A stretch of DNA of 64,000 bases from Microbacterium oleivorans (GCF_001691565.1 NZ_MAYO01000003.1:496001-560000), one strand, 5' to 3'; shown: positions 46,190 to 55,522, numbered from the stretch's first letter. Translations and numbers: made by a program. The notes: a model not told the origin generated them from the letters alone.

Positions 46190-46440
46190 AAGCCGGGGAG
46201 GTTGATGTCCTTCGGGTCGACCTCGATCTCGCCCACGTCGTCAGGTCCGCCCGTCCCCGGTGCCACCTGCACCTGCGACTCGTCGACGTCGCCGGCGACG
46301 TCCTCGGATACGTGTTCGGTCTGCTTCTGCTGGGTCTCGGTCTCGCTCCCGGGACTGTACGCCGTGTCCTGATCGACCTGATCGCTCTGGGACTGAGGCG
46401 TGTCCGTCGCGGGAGTGGGGTGCTCGTCGTGGCTGCTCAT
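46186..46440 (-). CDS. Small acidic hypothetical protein
   Basis: An 84-residue, strongly acidic, Gln/Asp/Glu/Thr-rich protein without hydrophobic core residues, so it is probably disordered. The only notable part is the C-terminus EIEVDPKDINLPGF. I do not recognise it. The ATG is placed by TAGCGT ending 6 nt upstream, and its stop overlaps the glsA start by 4 nt, so it could act as a leader cistron for glutaminase. It may alternatively be a genus-specific orphan. Confidence 0.65.
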   Translation of the reverse strand: MSSHDEHPTPATDTPQSQSDQVDQDTAYSPGSETETQQKQTEHVSEDVAGDVDESQVQVAPGTGGPDDVGEIEVDPKDINLPGF

Positions 46441-46446
46441 GGTCGG

Positions 46447-46452
46447 ACGCTA
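46447..46452 (-). promoter_or_regulatory. Probable -10 element of a leaderless promoter (84-aa gene and glsA)
   Basis: TAGCGT on the minus strand with a 6-nt spacer (CCGACC) to the ATG at 46440. Confidence 0.5.
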
Positions 46453-46489
46453 CGCGCTCGGTTCGCGAGGTCGGGCCCCCTTGACAGGC

Positions 46490-47398
46490 TCAGTGGGCTC
46501 CGGGGGTCTCCGCCGTTGCGTGCGCGCGGTCGGTGCCGCGCATCCGACCGACGAGCAAGATCACCCCGACGATGACGAGACCGATCATCAGGCCGACGAT
46601 GGCCGACACGAGGGTCTCACCGAACCAGACGATCACCGGTCCGAGTGCCTCGAGCAGATGCTCGATGCCGTGGAGGAAATCCGCCGTCCAGTGCCACCCG
46701 GCCTCCGCGACGTTCTGGAGGACGAGGTGGCCGCCGACCCAGAGCATCGCCACGGTGCCGAGGATGCTGATCCCCCGGAACACGGCCGGCATCGAGCGCA
46801 CGATCCGGGCGCCGTTGTGGCGGACGCGCTTGACCGGGCTCTTGGCCATCTTGAGCCCGATGTCGTCGATCTTCACGAGCAGTGCGACGGCTCCGTAGAC
46901 GACGCCCGTCATGAGGAGCGCGATGACAGCGAGGACGGCGAGCGTCGTCCAGATGTCGAGGCCGTCGTCGACGTTGGCGAGCGAGATCAGCATGATCTCG
47001 CTCGACAGGATCAAGTCCGTCCGCACGGCGCCGAGGACGAGCTTCTTCTCGTCGCGCTCCGCCTCCTCCTCAGCGTGCAGGTGGAAGCCGAACCACTCCA
47101 GGACCTTCTCCGCCCCTTCGAAGCACAGGAACGCTCCACCGATGATGAGGAGGTACGGGAGGACCCACGGGGCGAACGCGGTCAGCACCAGGGCGATGGG
47201 GATGATGATGAGGAATTTGTTGACGAGCGATCCGAGGGCGATCTTGCCGACGATGGGGAGCTCGCGTGCGGGCGTCACACCCTGCACGTACTGAGGCGTC
47301 ACCGCGGCGTCGTCGATGACGACTCCCGCCGTCTTGGAGGAGGCCTTGAGGGCGGCGCTCAGGATGTCGTCGACGACGGCCAGCAGTCCAACGGACAT
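46490..47398 (-). CDS. DUF808 family membrane protein
   Basis: A 302-residue integral membrane protein of the DUF808 (YedI) family. It starts GLLAVVDDILSAALKASSKTAGVVIDD. It has about six transmembrane helices and the conserved RTDLILSSEIMLISL and GGAFLCFEGAEKVLEWF segments. The function is not established. The start at 47398 is supported by AAAGGG about 12 nt upstream; the longer frame is not conserved. It follows glnE by 31 nt on the same strand. Confidence 0.92.
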   Translation of the reverse strand: MSVGLLAVVDDILSAALKASSKTAGVVIDDAAVTPQYVQGVTPARELPIVGKIALGSLVNKFLIIIPIALVLTAFAPWVLPYLLIIGGAFLCFEGAEKVLEWFGFHLHAEEEAERDEKKLVLGAVRTDLILSSEIMLISLANVDDGLDIWTTLAVLAVIALLMTGVVYGAVALLVKIDDIGLKMAKSPVKRVRHNGARIVRSMPAVFRGISILGTVAMLWVGGHLVLQNVAEAGWHWTADFLHGIEHLLEALGPVIVWFGETLVSAIVGLMIGLVIVGVILLVGRMRGTDRAHATAETPGAH

Positions 47399-47429
47399 AG
47401 GTGGTGACCCTTTCGGTCTGGTTCGGCGA

Positions 47430-50411
47430 TCAGCCGTAGAAGAGGTTCTCGAAGGCACGTCGTGCTCGACGCGCGGCCCGCAGCCAATCCTCCTCCACCT
47501 GTGTGGCGGAACGGGGCTCGTATTCCAGAAGTCTGCCGATGCCGTCGAGCTTGCCGCGATCACTCGGCAGAACATCGCTGGTCTGTCCGGAGAGCAAAGT
47601 GTTCGCGGACCGGAGCCGGCTCGCGAGCCACCATGCTTGCGACAGCCGTTCGGCAGCGGCATCCGGGATCAGTTCCGCCGCCCGGGCAGCCTCGAGCGCA
47701 GCAGTCGTCGATGTCGTCCGAAGACCCTCGACGTCGGCGGCGTGCTCCAGCTGGAGGAGCTGAACGAGCCATTCGACGTCGCTGAGGCCGCCCGGGCCGA
47801 GCTTCAGATGACGCGACCGATCGACGCCTTGCGGGAGCCGCTCGTTCTCGACACGCGCTTTGATCCGCTTGATCTCTCGAAGTCCCTGAGCATCCGGATT
47901 CTGCGGATAGCGGAGGTCGTTCGCCAGCGTCATGAACCGCTCGATCAGCCTGACACTGCCCGCGACCCCGCGCGCACGCAGGAGCGCCTGCGCCTCCCAC
48001 GACAGGGACCACCGCCGGTAGTACTCCGCGTAGGAGTCGATCGATCGGGCCATGGGCCCGTTCCGCCCCTCCGGGCGGAGTCCGGCATCGAGGTCGAAGG
48101 GCGCCCGCTGGTCCTCGGAGTGCGTCCGGAGGCCCTGCACGATCTTCAGCGCGAGCTCCTGTGCGCGTTGCGGCGGAACGCCGTTCGCGTCGTAGACGAA
48201 CATGACGTCGGCGTCCGAGCCGAATCCGAGTTCGGCGCCACCGAATCGGCCCATCGCGATGACGGCGAAGTCGAGCGCGTCGTCCTCGGGTGGCACGACC
48301 TCGCGCCAGACGGCACGCAGCGTCGCCTGGATCGTCACCTCGCTGATCGAGGTCAATCCCTGCGCCAGTTCGGCGATGGTGAGTTCACCGAGCAGCCCGC
48401 CCAGGGCGAGACGCAGCAGCTCGCGTCGACGGAGCGCGCGAACCGATCGCATGGCGTCGTTGATCGATTCGTGGCGCGCTTGGATCGCGCGTGCCTCCTG
48501 CTGCAGCGAGAACCCGGAGCGCGGTCTGAGCTGCTCCGACGAATCGAGCCACGCCACCGCCTCGGGGATCCACTCCATGAGGTCGGCCGCGTAGCGGGAG
48601 CCCGACAGGACGTGGGTCAGCCGCTCAGCCGCCCCCGAGGAGTCGCGGAGCATGCGCAGGAACCAGGGGGTGTCTCCGAGCCGCTCGCTGATCCGCCGGA
48701 ACGAAATCATGCCGTAGTCCGGATCGACACCATCGGCGAACCATCGGATCATGACCGGCATCAGGTGGCGCTGGATGGTCGCCTTCCGGCTCAGACCGCT
48801 CGTCAGCGCGCCGATGTGGCGGAGGGTGCCCGCCGGGTCGCGGAACCCGATCGCCGCCAGCCGGTCGTGCGCCTGCGCCGAGGACAGCGCACCCTGCTCA
48901 TCGGCGGGCAGCGCAGCCACCGCCGACAGGAGCGGACGGTAGAACAGGCGGATGTGGATCTCGCGCACCTGGAGCTTCACGCGCTCCCACACGGCGCCGA
49001 TGCCGGCGGCATCCGATGCCAGTCCCGTCGCCCGCGCGAGCACGCGCAACTCGTCGGAGGAGGTCGGCATCAGGTGCGTGCGCTGGAGCCGACGGAGCTG
49101 CAGTCGGTGCTCCATGACGCGGAGGGTGCGGTAGTGCTGGCCGAACGCGGCGGCATCCGTCCGTCCGATGTACCCCTCGCCGACCAGCGCCACGAGCGCG
49201 CGCAGGGTGCTCCGCTGGCGGATGGACTCATCGGAGAGTCCGTGCACCAATTGCAGCAGCTGCACCGTGAACTCGATGTCCCGGATGCCGCCCGGACCGA
49301 GCTTCAGCTGGCGCGCCACCTCGTCGGCCGGGATGTGGTCGGTCACCCGTTCGCGCATCCGCTGCACGCTGTCGACGAAGTTCTCCCGTGCGCTGCTGGT
49401 CCACACGAGCGGCTGCACCGCGGCGGAATACGCCTCCCCGAGCTCGAGGTCGCCCGAGAGCGGGCGCGCCTTCAGGAGCGCCTGGAATTCCCAGCTCTTC
49501 GCCCACCGCGCGTAGTACGACAGGTGGGAGTCGAGCGTGCGGACGAGGGCGCCCTGCTTGCCCTCGGGACGGAGGTTGGGGTCGACCTCCCACAGCGGCG
49601 GTTCGACCTCGACGTCCGAGATGCCGCGCATCGTGAGGGTTGCCAAGCGGGTCGCGATGTCGACGGCACGTCCTTCGGCGAGGTCGGCGCCCTCCTGCAC
49701 CCCGGCGACGAAGATGACGTCGACGTCGCTCACGTAGTTCAGTTCGCGCGCGCCGGTCTTGCCCATCGCGATGACGGCCAGCCGCGTTGCGGCGACCTCC
49801 TCGCGCGGGTACATCCCCGACACGGTCCGGGTGCGGGCAGCGCAGAGTGACGCATCGAGCGCGGCCCCCGCGGCGTCGGCGAGAGCCGCGGCGACGTCGG
49901 GCAGCACCTCCGTCGCATCGTCCGCGGACAGGTCGTACGCGGCGATGAGCGCGACGATGCGCCGGTAGCGGACGCGCAGGGCGACCCACGCGGACTCATC
50001 GGATGCCGCCGCGAAACCGTCGGCATCCGCCCCGACGGCCTCGAGGAGGGTCTCGCGCATCGACTGCGCCGACGGGAGCATGCGCCCCGCTCCGGCGAGG
50101 TGCTGGAGTTCCTCGGGGTGGCGCAGGAAGAAGTCCGCGAGCCCCGACGACGCCCCGAGGAGGGACCAGACGACGTCCGACGCATCCGTCAGAGCCCGCG
50201 TGAGGGCGTCCGCATCCCGTCGCGCGATGCGGACGCACGACTGCACGGCACCGTCCGGATCGGCGGCCCGCCCCGCAGCGGCCACAAGGACCCCGCGGTC
50301 CGTGCCGGTCAGCGAGCTCAGCTCGTCCAAGGCATCCGACGATGCCGCGAGATCGGAGAAGCCCGCACGGGCCAGGTCGGTGAGCGCCGCCCGTCGCTCG
50401 ATGGAGGCCAT
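47430..50411 (-). CDS. glnE: Bifunctional glutamine synthetase adenylyltransferase/deadenylase
   Basis: A 993-residue GlnE that attaches AMP to GlnA1 and removes it. Both nucleotidyltransferase domains keep their metal motifs: ELNYVSDVDVIFV at about residue 230 (removase half) and ELGFGSDADVMFVYD at about residue 735 (transferase half). The length is normal for actinobacteria. It starts 4 nt after the glnA2 stop, so the two are co-transcribed, the arrangement also known in Mycobacterium. No PII or glnD gene is in the window. Confidence 0.96.
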   Translation of the reverse strand: MASIERRAALTDLARAGFSDLAASSDALDELSSLTGTDRGVLVAAAGRAADPDGAVQSCVRIARRDADALTRALTDASDVVWSLLGASSGLADFFLRHPEELQHLAGAGRMLPSAQSMRETLLEAVGADADGFAAASDESAWVALRVRYRRIVALIAAYDLSADDATEVLPDVAAALADAAGAALDASLCAARTRTVSGMYPREEVAATRLAVIAMGKTGARELNYVSDVDVIFVAGVQEGADLAEGRAVDIATRLATLTMRGISDVEVEPPLWEVDPNLRPEGKQGALVRTLDSHLSYYARWAKSWEFQALLKARPLSGDLELGEAYSAAVQPLVWTSSARENFVDSVQRMRERVTDHIPADEVARQLKLGPGGIRDIEFTVQLLQLVHGLSDESIRQRSTLRALVALVGEGYIGRTDAAAFGQHYRTLRVMEHRLQLRRLQRTHLMPTSSDELRVLARATGLASDAAGIGAVWERVKLQVREIHIRLFYRPLLSAVAALPADEQGALSSAQAHDRLAAIGFRDPAGTLRHIGALTSGLSRKATIQRHLMPVMIRWFADGVDPDYGMISFRRISERLGDTPWFLRMLRDSSGAAERLTHVLSGSRYAADLMEWIPEAVAWLDSSEQLRPRSGFSLQQEARAIQARHESINDAMRSVRALRRRELLRLALGGLLGELTIAELAQGLTSISEVTIQATLRAVWREVVPPEDDALDFAVIAMGRFGGAELGFGSDADVMFVYDANGVPPQRAQELALKIVQGLRTHSEDQRAPFDLDAGLRPEGRNGPMARSIDSYAEYYRRWSLSWEAQALLRARGVAGSVRLIERFMTLANDLRYPQNPDAQGLREIKRIKARVENERLPQGVDRSRHLKLGPGGLSDVEWLVQLLQLEHAADVEGLRTTSTTAALEAARAAELIPDAAAERLSQAWWLASRLRSANTLLSGQTSDVLPSDRGKLDGIGRLLEYEPRSATQVEEDWLRAARRARRAFENLFYG

Positions 50412-50415
50412 CGCC

Positions 50416-51753
50416 TCAGAGCATCTCGAGGTTCTTCTGCAGCTCGAAGGGCGTGACCTGCGATCGGTACTCCTGCCATTCACGACGCTTGTTCAGGAGC
50501 ACGTAGTTGAACACCTGCTCCCCCAGCGTCTCGGCGACGAGCTCGGACTCCTCCATGTACTCGAGGGCGTGGTCCAGGCTCGACGGCAGCGGACCGTAGC
50601 CGAGGGCCCGGCGCTCGGCATCCGTCAACGACCACACGTTGTCCTCGGCCTCGGGCGGGAGCTCGTACTCCTCTTCGATGCCTTTGAGACCGGCGGCCAG
50701 CATGAGCGCGTAGGCGAGGTACGGGTTCGCCGCCGAGTCCAGCGCGCGGTACTCCACCCGCGTTGACTGGCCCTTATTGGGCTTGTACATCGGCACACGG
50801 ACGAGCGCGGAACGGTTGTTGTGGCCCCAGCAGATGAAGCTGGGCGCCTCGTCGCCGCCCCAGAGACGCTTGTACGAATTCACGAACTGGTTCGTGACCG
50901 CCGAGATCTCGTTCGCGTGACGCAGGAGGCCGGCGATGAACTGTCGACCCGTCTTGGAGAGCTGGTACTGCGCGCCCTCTTCGTAGAAGGCGTTCATATC
51001 GCCTTCGAACAGTGACATGTGGGTGTGCATGCCGCTGCCCGGCTTGCCGCTGAGGGGCTTCGGCATGAACGTGGCGTAGACGCCCTGCTCGATCGCGACC
51101 TCCTTCACGACCGTACGGAACGTCATGATGTTGTCGGCCGTCGCCAGGGCATCGGCGTACCGGAGGTCGATCTCGTTCTGACCGGGACCGCCCTCGTGGT
51201 GGCTGAACTCCACCGAGATGCCGAGGTCCTCGAGCATTCGCACCGAGCGACGACGGAAATCGTGCGCCGTCCCGCCGGGGACGTTGTCGAAGTAACCGGC
51301 GGAATCGACCGGCTCGGGACCCTCGGGTCCGAAGGACGACGACTTCAGCAGGTAGAACTCGATCTCGGGGTGCGTGTAGAACGTGAAGCCCGCGTCGCCC
51401 GCCTTCGCGAGCGCCCGCTTGAGCACGTTGCGAGGATCGGCGACGGCCGGCTGCCCGTCGGGCGTCGTGATGTCGCAGAACATGCGCGCCGTCGGGTCGA
51501 TCTCGCCGCGCCACGGCAACGTCTGGAACGTGGACGGGTCGGGGTGGGCCAGAAGGTCGGACTCGTACGACCGGGTCAGTCCCTCGATCGCGGAGCCGTC
51601 GAAGCCGAGGCCCTCGGCGAACGCGCCCTCCACCTCGGCGGGGGCGATCGCGACCGACTTGAGGGTTCCGGTCACGTCCGTGAACCACAACCGGATGAAC
51701 TTGACCCCCCGTTCCTCGATCGTCCTCAGAACGAAGTCACGCTGCTTGTCCAT
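50416..51753 (-). CDS. glnA2: Type I glutamine synthetase GlnA2
   Basis: A 445-residue glutamine synthetase of the shorter GSI class. GTLKSVAIAPAEVEGAF, HPEIEFYLLK, GSGMHTHMSLFEGD and NRSALVRVPMYKP are the active-site landmarks. The loop near the C-terminus (EEEYELPPEAEDNVWS) differs from the GlnA1 adenylylation loop. Mycobacterial GlnA2 is reported not to be the main assimilatory enzyme, and that may hold here. It heads the glnA2-glnE operon. A TAGTCT at about 51793 is a plausible -10. No GlnR box was found upstream. Confidence 0.95.
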   Translation of the reverse strand: MDKQRDFVLRTIEERGVKFIRLWFTDVTGTLKSVAIAPAEVEGAFAEGLGFDGSAIEGLTRSYESDLLAHPDPSTFQTLPWRGEIDPTARMFCDITTPDGQPAVADPRNVLKRALAKAGDAGFTFYTHPEIEFYLLKSSSFGPEGPEPVDSAGYFDNVPGGTAHDFRRRSVRMLEDLGISVEFSHHEGGPGQNEIDLRYADALATADNIMTFRTVVKEVAIEQGVYATFMPKPLSGKPGSGMHTHMSLFEGDMNAFYEEGAQYQLSKTGRQFIAGLLRHANEISAVTNQFVNSYKRLWGGDEAPSFICWGHNNRSALVRVPMYKPNKGQSTRVEYRALDSAANPYLAYALMLAAGLKGIEEEYELPPEAEDNVWSLTDAERRALGYGPLPSSLDHALEYMEESELVAETLGEQVFNYVLLNKRREWQEYRSQVTPFELQKNLEML

Positions 51754-51830
51754 CGCATCCTTCCCGGTGCCGAGCCGACTGCCAGACTAGCGGTCCGACG
51801 CCGCGACCGAGTGACGCGACGCGGCGCCGG

Positions 51831-52013
51831 TCAGTCGTCTTCGGCCGCATCCTCCGCAGCCCAGACACGGGAGCGCTCGCGCATGATCTCGGGTGCTCGG
51901 GCGGCATCCTCGGCCGTATCGAAGGGCCCGGCCCGGTCGGCCGACGGCGCTTCGAAGCCCTGCTGGACCTCGCCGGTCTTCAGGTTGTACCAGTACTTGT
52001 CGGCGTCGCTCAT
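51831..52013 (-). CDS. Small SPOR-like/methionine-start actinobacterial protein
   Basis: A 60-residue protein, DKYWYNLKTGEVQQGFEAPS followed by RAGPFDTAEDAARAPEIMRER. It resembles the short 'SPOR domain-containing' proteins found in many actinobacteria; the YWYNLKTGEVQ motif is distinctive. It is soluble and acidic at the C-terminus. A good GAGGAGG lies 3-4 nt before the ATG. It is divergent from ppgK. Function is unknown. Confidence 0.85.
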   Translation of the reverse strand: MSDADKYWYNLKTGEVQQGFEAPSADRAGPFDTAEDAARAPEIMRERSRVWAAEDAAEDD

Positions 52014-52091
52014 GGGTCCTCCTCGGCCTCGTGGCGTTCATCCTACGGATGCCGCGGCCCGCGACCTACGGTCAGCGTGCCGCGAGCGCAC

Positions 52092-52097
52092 TAGGCT
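52092..52097 (+). promoter_or_regulatory. Probable -10 element of a leaderless promoter (ppgK)
   Basis: TAGGCT with a 7-nt spacer (CGGAGGC) to the ATG at 52105. GGAGG in the spacer is 1 nt from the ATG, too close to act as a ribosome-binding site. Confidence 0.55.
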
Positions 52098-52104
52098 CGG
52101 AGGC

Positions 52105-52926
52105 ATGACTGGGACCGCCACCACCGCCGTCGGAATCGACATCGGAGGGACGGGCATCAAGGGTGCTCTCGTCGACCTCTCGCAAGGAACCCTCCTCACC
52201 GACCGCATCAAGGTCCCCACGCCGAAGGGCGCCGAGCCCGACGACGTGCTGAAGGCCGTCACCGAGGTGCTCGAGAAGCTCGAGGTCACCGACGCCGATG
52301 TGCCTCTCGGCGTGGCATTCCCCGCGATCGTCAAGAACGGCCGCACCCTGTCGGCCGCGAACGTCGCGGACACCTGGATCGATTTCGAGGCCGAGGCGTT
52401 CTTCGAGAAGGGCCTCGGGCGTCAGATCCACTTCGCCAACGACGCGGACGTCGCCGGCGTCGCGGAGATGCGGTACGGCGCAGCGAAAGACCGCGAGGGG
52501 CTGGTCCTGCTGACCACCCTCGGCACCGGCATCGGCACCGCGATGATCTACAAGGGCGTTCTCGTTCCGAACACGGAGCTGGGCCACCTGCACCGCCCCG
52601 GTCATAAGAAGGACTTCGAGCATTTCGCGGCGTACTCGGCCATGGAACGTGAAGAGCTGGAGTGGGATGCCTGGGCTGAGCGCCTGCAGCAGTACTACAG
52701 CCACCTCGAGTTCCTCTTCACCCCCGACCTGTTCGTCGTGGGCGGCGGTGTCTCCAAGCACGCGGACAAGTTCCTGCCCCTGCTCGACCTGAAGACCGAG
52801 ATCGTCCCCGCGGTGCACCGCAACAACGCGGGCATCATCGGAGCGGCCGCGTTGGCGCTGGCCGGCGACGACTCCGGCGCCTCGGTCGACGAGGGCGAAG
52901 ACCTGGCGGGCACGACCTCGCGCTGA
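52105..52926 (+). CDS. ppgK: Polyphosphate glucokinase
   Basis: A 273-residue ROK-family glucokinase of the polyphosphate-using actinobacterial type, phosphorylating glucose to glucose-6-phosphate. VGIDIGGTGIKGALVD is the phosphate loop, LTTLGTGIGTAMI the second phosphate motif, ELGHL and FVVGGGVSKHADKFL are family-typical, and FANDADVAGVAE holds the catalytic Asp. The ATG is placed by the leaderless -10. A 14-bp palindrome (GGCGGCGCGCCGCC, about 52951-52964) lies just after the stop and may aid termination. Confidence 0.94.
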   Translation: MTGTATTAVGIDIGGTGIKGALVDLSQGTLLTDRIKVPTPKGAEPDDVLKAVTEVLEKLEVTDADVPLGVAFPAIVKNGRTLSAANVADTWIDFEAEAFFEKGLGRQIHFANDADVAGVAEMRYGAAKDREGLVLLTTLGTGIGTAMIYKGVLVPNTELGHLHRPGHKKDFEHFAAYSAMEREELEWDAWAERLQQYYSHLEFLFTPDLFVVGGGVSKHADKFLPLLDLKTEIVPAVHRNNAGIIGAAALALAGDDSGASVDEGEDLAGTTSR

Positions 52927-53008
52927 GGCCTCCCCGGAGGGTTGGACACGGGCGGCGCGCCGCCGATATGGTTCGAGCGCACTCACGCGACGTATCCGGG
53001 GGGAACCG

Positions 53009-53374
53009 ATGAGCTATCCGCAGCAACCGCCGCAGTATCCGCAGCAGGTGGTCTACCAGCAGGTCGTCCGGCCACCGTCCAACGGCGCGGCGACCGCTGC
53101 TCTCATCCTCGGCATCCTCGCCGTCTTCTTCGGCATCAGCGTCCCGATCCCGTTCTGGGGACTCATCGTCATCTTCCTCGCGGTGCCCCTGGGCGCGCTC
53201 GCGGTGATCTTCGGCCACGTCGGCATGCGCGCGAGCCGTACGATCCCGGTCGGGCGCGGCAACGCCGTGGCCGGACTGATTATGGGCTACGTCACGCTCG
53301 CGATCTGCATCCTGACCACGGCGTTCTGGGTGATCGCCCTCGTCGGGTCGGCGGCGAGCACGTCCAGCGTCTGA
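53009..53374 (+). CDS. DUF4190 membrane protein
   Basis: A 121-residue protein with a Pro/Gln/Tyr-rich cytoplasmic N-terminus (YPQQPPQYPQQ) and two transmembrane helices around a glycine-containing loop (AVIFGHVGMRASR...VGRGNAVAGLIMGYVTLAI). This is the DUF4190 pattern, common in actinobacterial envelope proteins. No function is known. GGGGGGAA lies before the ATG, and TATGGT at about 52968 may be the -10. The RNase P RNA gene converges on its 3' end. Confidence 0.88.
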   Translation: MSYPQQPPQYPQQVVYQQVVRPPSNGAATAALILGILAVFFGISVPIPFWGLIVIFLAVPLGALAVIFGHVGMRASRTIPVGRGNAVAGLIMGYVTLAICILTTAFWVIALVGSAASTSSV

Positions 53375-53407
53375 GCTCGGCCGCCTGAGGTCGGGCGGCC
53401 GACGAGG

Positions 53408-53776
53408 GGCGAATGGGCCGGCCTGTACGCCGGGTTCTGTCCGGGGGTCGAAACCCCGTGGACGGTCATCTCTCTCGGCGACACGTTGCCGTGCCGCTCC
53501 AGCGGTCTACCCGGGGACTCGGCGGGCCGCGTCGGCATCCCCTGTCTGACCTTGCTCCGGGCGAGGTTTACCGTGCGGGTCGTGTCACCACGACCCCGGT
53601 GGTCTCTTACACCACCCTTTCACCCTTACCCCGGTCGGAACCGGGGCGGTCTGCTCTCTGTGGCACTGTCTCGCGGATCACTCCGGGTGGGTGTTACCCA
53701 CCGCCCTGCCCTGTGGAGCCCGGACGTTCCTCGGTGCGCTTTCGCGCCACGCGACCGTCCAGCCGACCCATTCGCG
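53408..53776 (-). ncRNA. rnpB: RNase P RNA (rnpB)
   Basis: Catalytic RNA of RNase P, which cleaves the 5' leader from tRNA precursors. On the minus strand the conserved elements occur in order: the CR region GGAACGTCCGGGCTCCACAG near the 5' end, GAGACAGTGCCACAGAGAGC, GGTAAGGGTGAAAGGGTGG, GGTAAACC, and the 3' closing strand ACAGAACCCGGCGTACAGG. The size (about 370 nt) fits the bacterial type-A form. TAGACT at 53783-53788 is a likely -10 about 6 nt before the predicted 5' end. End positions are approximate to a few bases. Confidence 0.95.
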
Positions 53777-53782
53777 GGGTCG

Positions 53783-53788
53783 AGTCTA
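53783..53788 (-). promoter_or_regulatory. Probable -10 element of rnpB
   Basis: TAGACT on the minus strand, 6-7 nt before the predicted 5' end of RNase P RNA. The same spacing is seen between -10 and start codon in the leaderless genes of this window. Confidence 0.55.
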
Positions 53789-53801
53789 GTCGCCCTGGCG
53801 G

Positions 53802-55478
53802 TCAGTCCTTCGCCGCGTCAATCCGCACCTGCAGGTCGAGACGGAAGTCCAGCGGGATGTCACCGAAGAGAAGCCGGGTGGCCGCATCCGCGGCGAGGCG
53901 CACCGCCTCCGCGGCCTGTTCGGCATGCGCGGCGGGCGCATGGACGATGACCTCGTCGTGAAGGAAGAACGCGAGATGAGCCTGCCGCGAGTGGAGCGCG
54001 CCCGACAGAGGTGCGGCATCCTCGTCACCGACGAACGGCAGCAGCGCGAGCCTCGCCCGCAGATCGCCGAGCCACGCGAGGGCCCATTCGGCCGCGGTTC
54101 CCTGCACGACGAAGTTCCTCGTGAACCGGCCCCGGTCGCGCGCGATGCGCCGGGCCTGGGTGCGGTCCGTCTCGGTCGCGTCGGGGTCGCCCGCTCGGCT
54201 CTGCACCGCGCGCCATCCGGGCGAGGGAGCCGGGCTGGACCGCCCGAGCCAGGTCGAGACGACGCCGCCCTCCTCCCCCACCCGTGCCGCGTCGTCCACG
54301 AGACCCATCGCGCGCGGATACGCGCGCCGGAGGGCGGGGACGAGGCGCCCGCTGTCCCCGGTCGTCGCCCCGTACATCGCTCCCAGCAGGGCGAACTTCG
54401 CCTCGGACCGCGTGCTCACCACACCTCGCGAGACGATGCCCTCGTACAGGTCGGTCCCGCGCGCACTGTCGGCGAGGGCGGCGTCCCTCGATATCGCCGC
54501 CAGGACCCGCGGCTCGAGCTGCGCGACGTCGGCCACCACCAACGTCCATCCGGGGTCCGCGCGGACGGCGGGTCGCAGTTGCCGCGGCAGCTGCAGCGCC
54601 CCGCCGCCCGACGACGCCCACCGGCCGGTCACGACGCCGCCGGGCACGTACACAGGACGGAACCGACCCTTCGGCGCCCACTCGTCACGCCACGCCCAGC
54701 CGTTCGCGGTATACATCCGCATGAGCCGCTTGTATTCGAGGAGCGGTGCGACGACCGGGTGGTCGTACTCCTTCAGCTCCCACTTGCTCGTCGACGTCGC
54801 GGCGACGCCGACGCGATGGAGCGCCCGCAGGAGCTTCGGCTGCGAATCGAGACTCGCGCCGGGATCCCCGAGAAGACCGCGGATCTCGCCCGCCAGGGCG
54901 ACTATGCGCGCAGGTGGCCGACCTCCGGAGTCCCGCTCGCCGAGCATCGCGGTCAGGATCTCGTCGTGGACCCGCCCGTCCCACGGCACGCCCGCCGCGT
55001 GCATCTCGGCCGCGACGAGGGCACCGACGGACTCGGCCGCGACGAGCAGCCGCACGCTCGAGGCGCTGGTGGCGATCACCTGTCGCTGCCGCTCGAACTC
55101 CGCAAGGGCCGCCTCGATGTCGCGCGGCGCCTCGCGCGGCCCGGGATCGAGATCGAACAGTGCGGTCGGGCCGTCGTCGGCGACGGATGCCGCGGCATCC
55201 CACTCCGTCGCGCGTCGAAGCGCGTCCGGCTCGTTCGCGATCGCACTGTCCCGCAGGATCGCGTGCGCGAGTCGGAGATCGTGGCACCGGGCGACGCGGA
55301 CGCCCGCCGCGATCAGCGACGGATACCAGTGCGAAGTGTCGCTCCACACCCAGCGGGTCGCGTCACCGGCCCGTCGAACCCGAGCCCCGAGGCCGCGGTC
55401 GTCGACGAGAACCCGATCGAGGATTCGCCCGTCGGTGTCGAGCGAGACGAGGGCGATCCGCCCGTCGGAGGCGCCCAC
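53802..55478 (-). CDS. PolA-like bifunctional 3'-5' exonuclease/DNA polymerase
   Basis: A 558-residue family A DNA polymerase lacking the 5'-nuclease domain, an actinobacterial type distinct from PolI. Polymerase motifs are intact: A (VVADVAQLEPRVLA), B (RSEAKFALLGAMYGATTG) and C (FFLHDEVIVHAP). The 3'-5' exonuclease domain is recognisable only as a degenerate fold in the N-terminal 190 residues. Its cellular role is not settled; DNA repair is plausible. The start is uncertain: GTG 55478 is the first after the upstream stop, but WIVVGASDGRI suggests the true start is a few codons earlier. It lies behind the zinc-ribbon gene on the same strand. Confidence 0.85.
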   Translation of the reverse strand: MGASDGRIALVSLDTDGRILDRVLVDDRGLGARVRRAGDATRWVWSDTSHWYPSLIAAGVRVARCHDLRLAHAILRDSAIANEPDALRRATEWDAAASVADDGPTALFDLDPGPREAPRDIEAALAEFERQRQVIATSASSVRLLVAAESVGALVAAEMHAAGVPWDGRVHDEILTAMLGERDSGGRPPARIVALAGEIRGLLGDPGASLDSQPKLLRALHRVGVAATSTSKWELKEYDHPVVAPLLEYKRLMRMYTANGWAWRDEWAPKGRFRPVYVPGGVVTGRWASSGGGALQLPRQLRPAVRADPGWTLVVADVAQLEPRVLAAISRDAALADSARGTDLYEGIVSRGVVSTRSEAKFALLGAMYGATTGDSGRLVPALRRAYPRAMGLVDDAARVGEEGGVVSTWLGRSSPAPSPGWRAVQSRAGDPDATETDRTQARRIARDRGRFTRNFVVQGTAAEWALAWLGDLRARLALLPFVGDEDAAPLSGALHSRQAHLAFFLHDEVIVHAPAAHAEQAAEAVRLAADAATRLLFGDIPLDFRLDLQVRIDAAKD

Positions 55479-55522
55479 GACGATCCACGGGACGGGACGG
55501 TCCGCGGAAGCGCCCGGATCGG

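Noticed and set aside
47316..49850. An 844-codon plus-strand frame
   Set aside because: Antisense to glnE and the DUF808 gene, with no recognisable domain.
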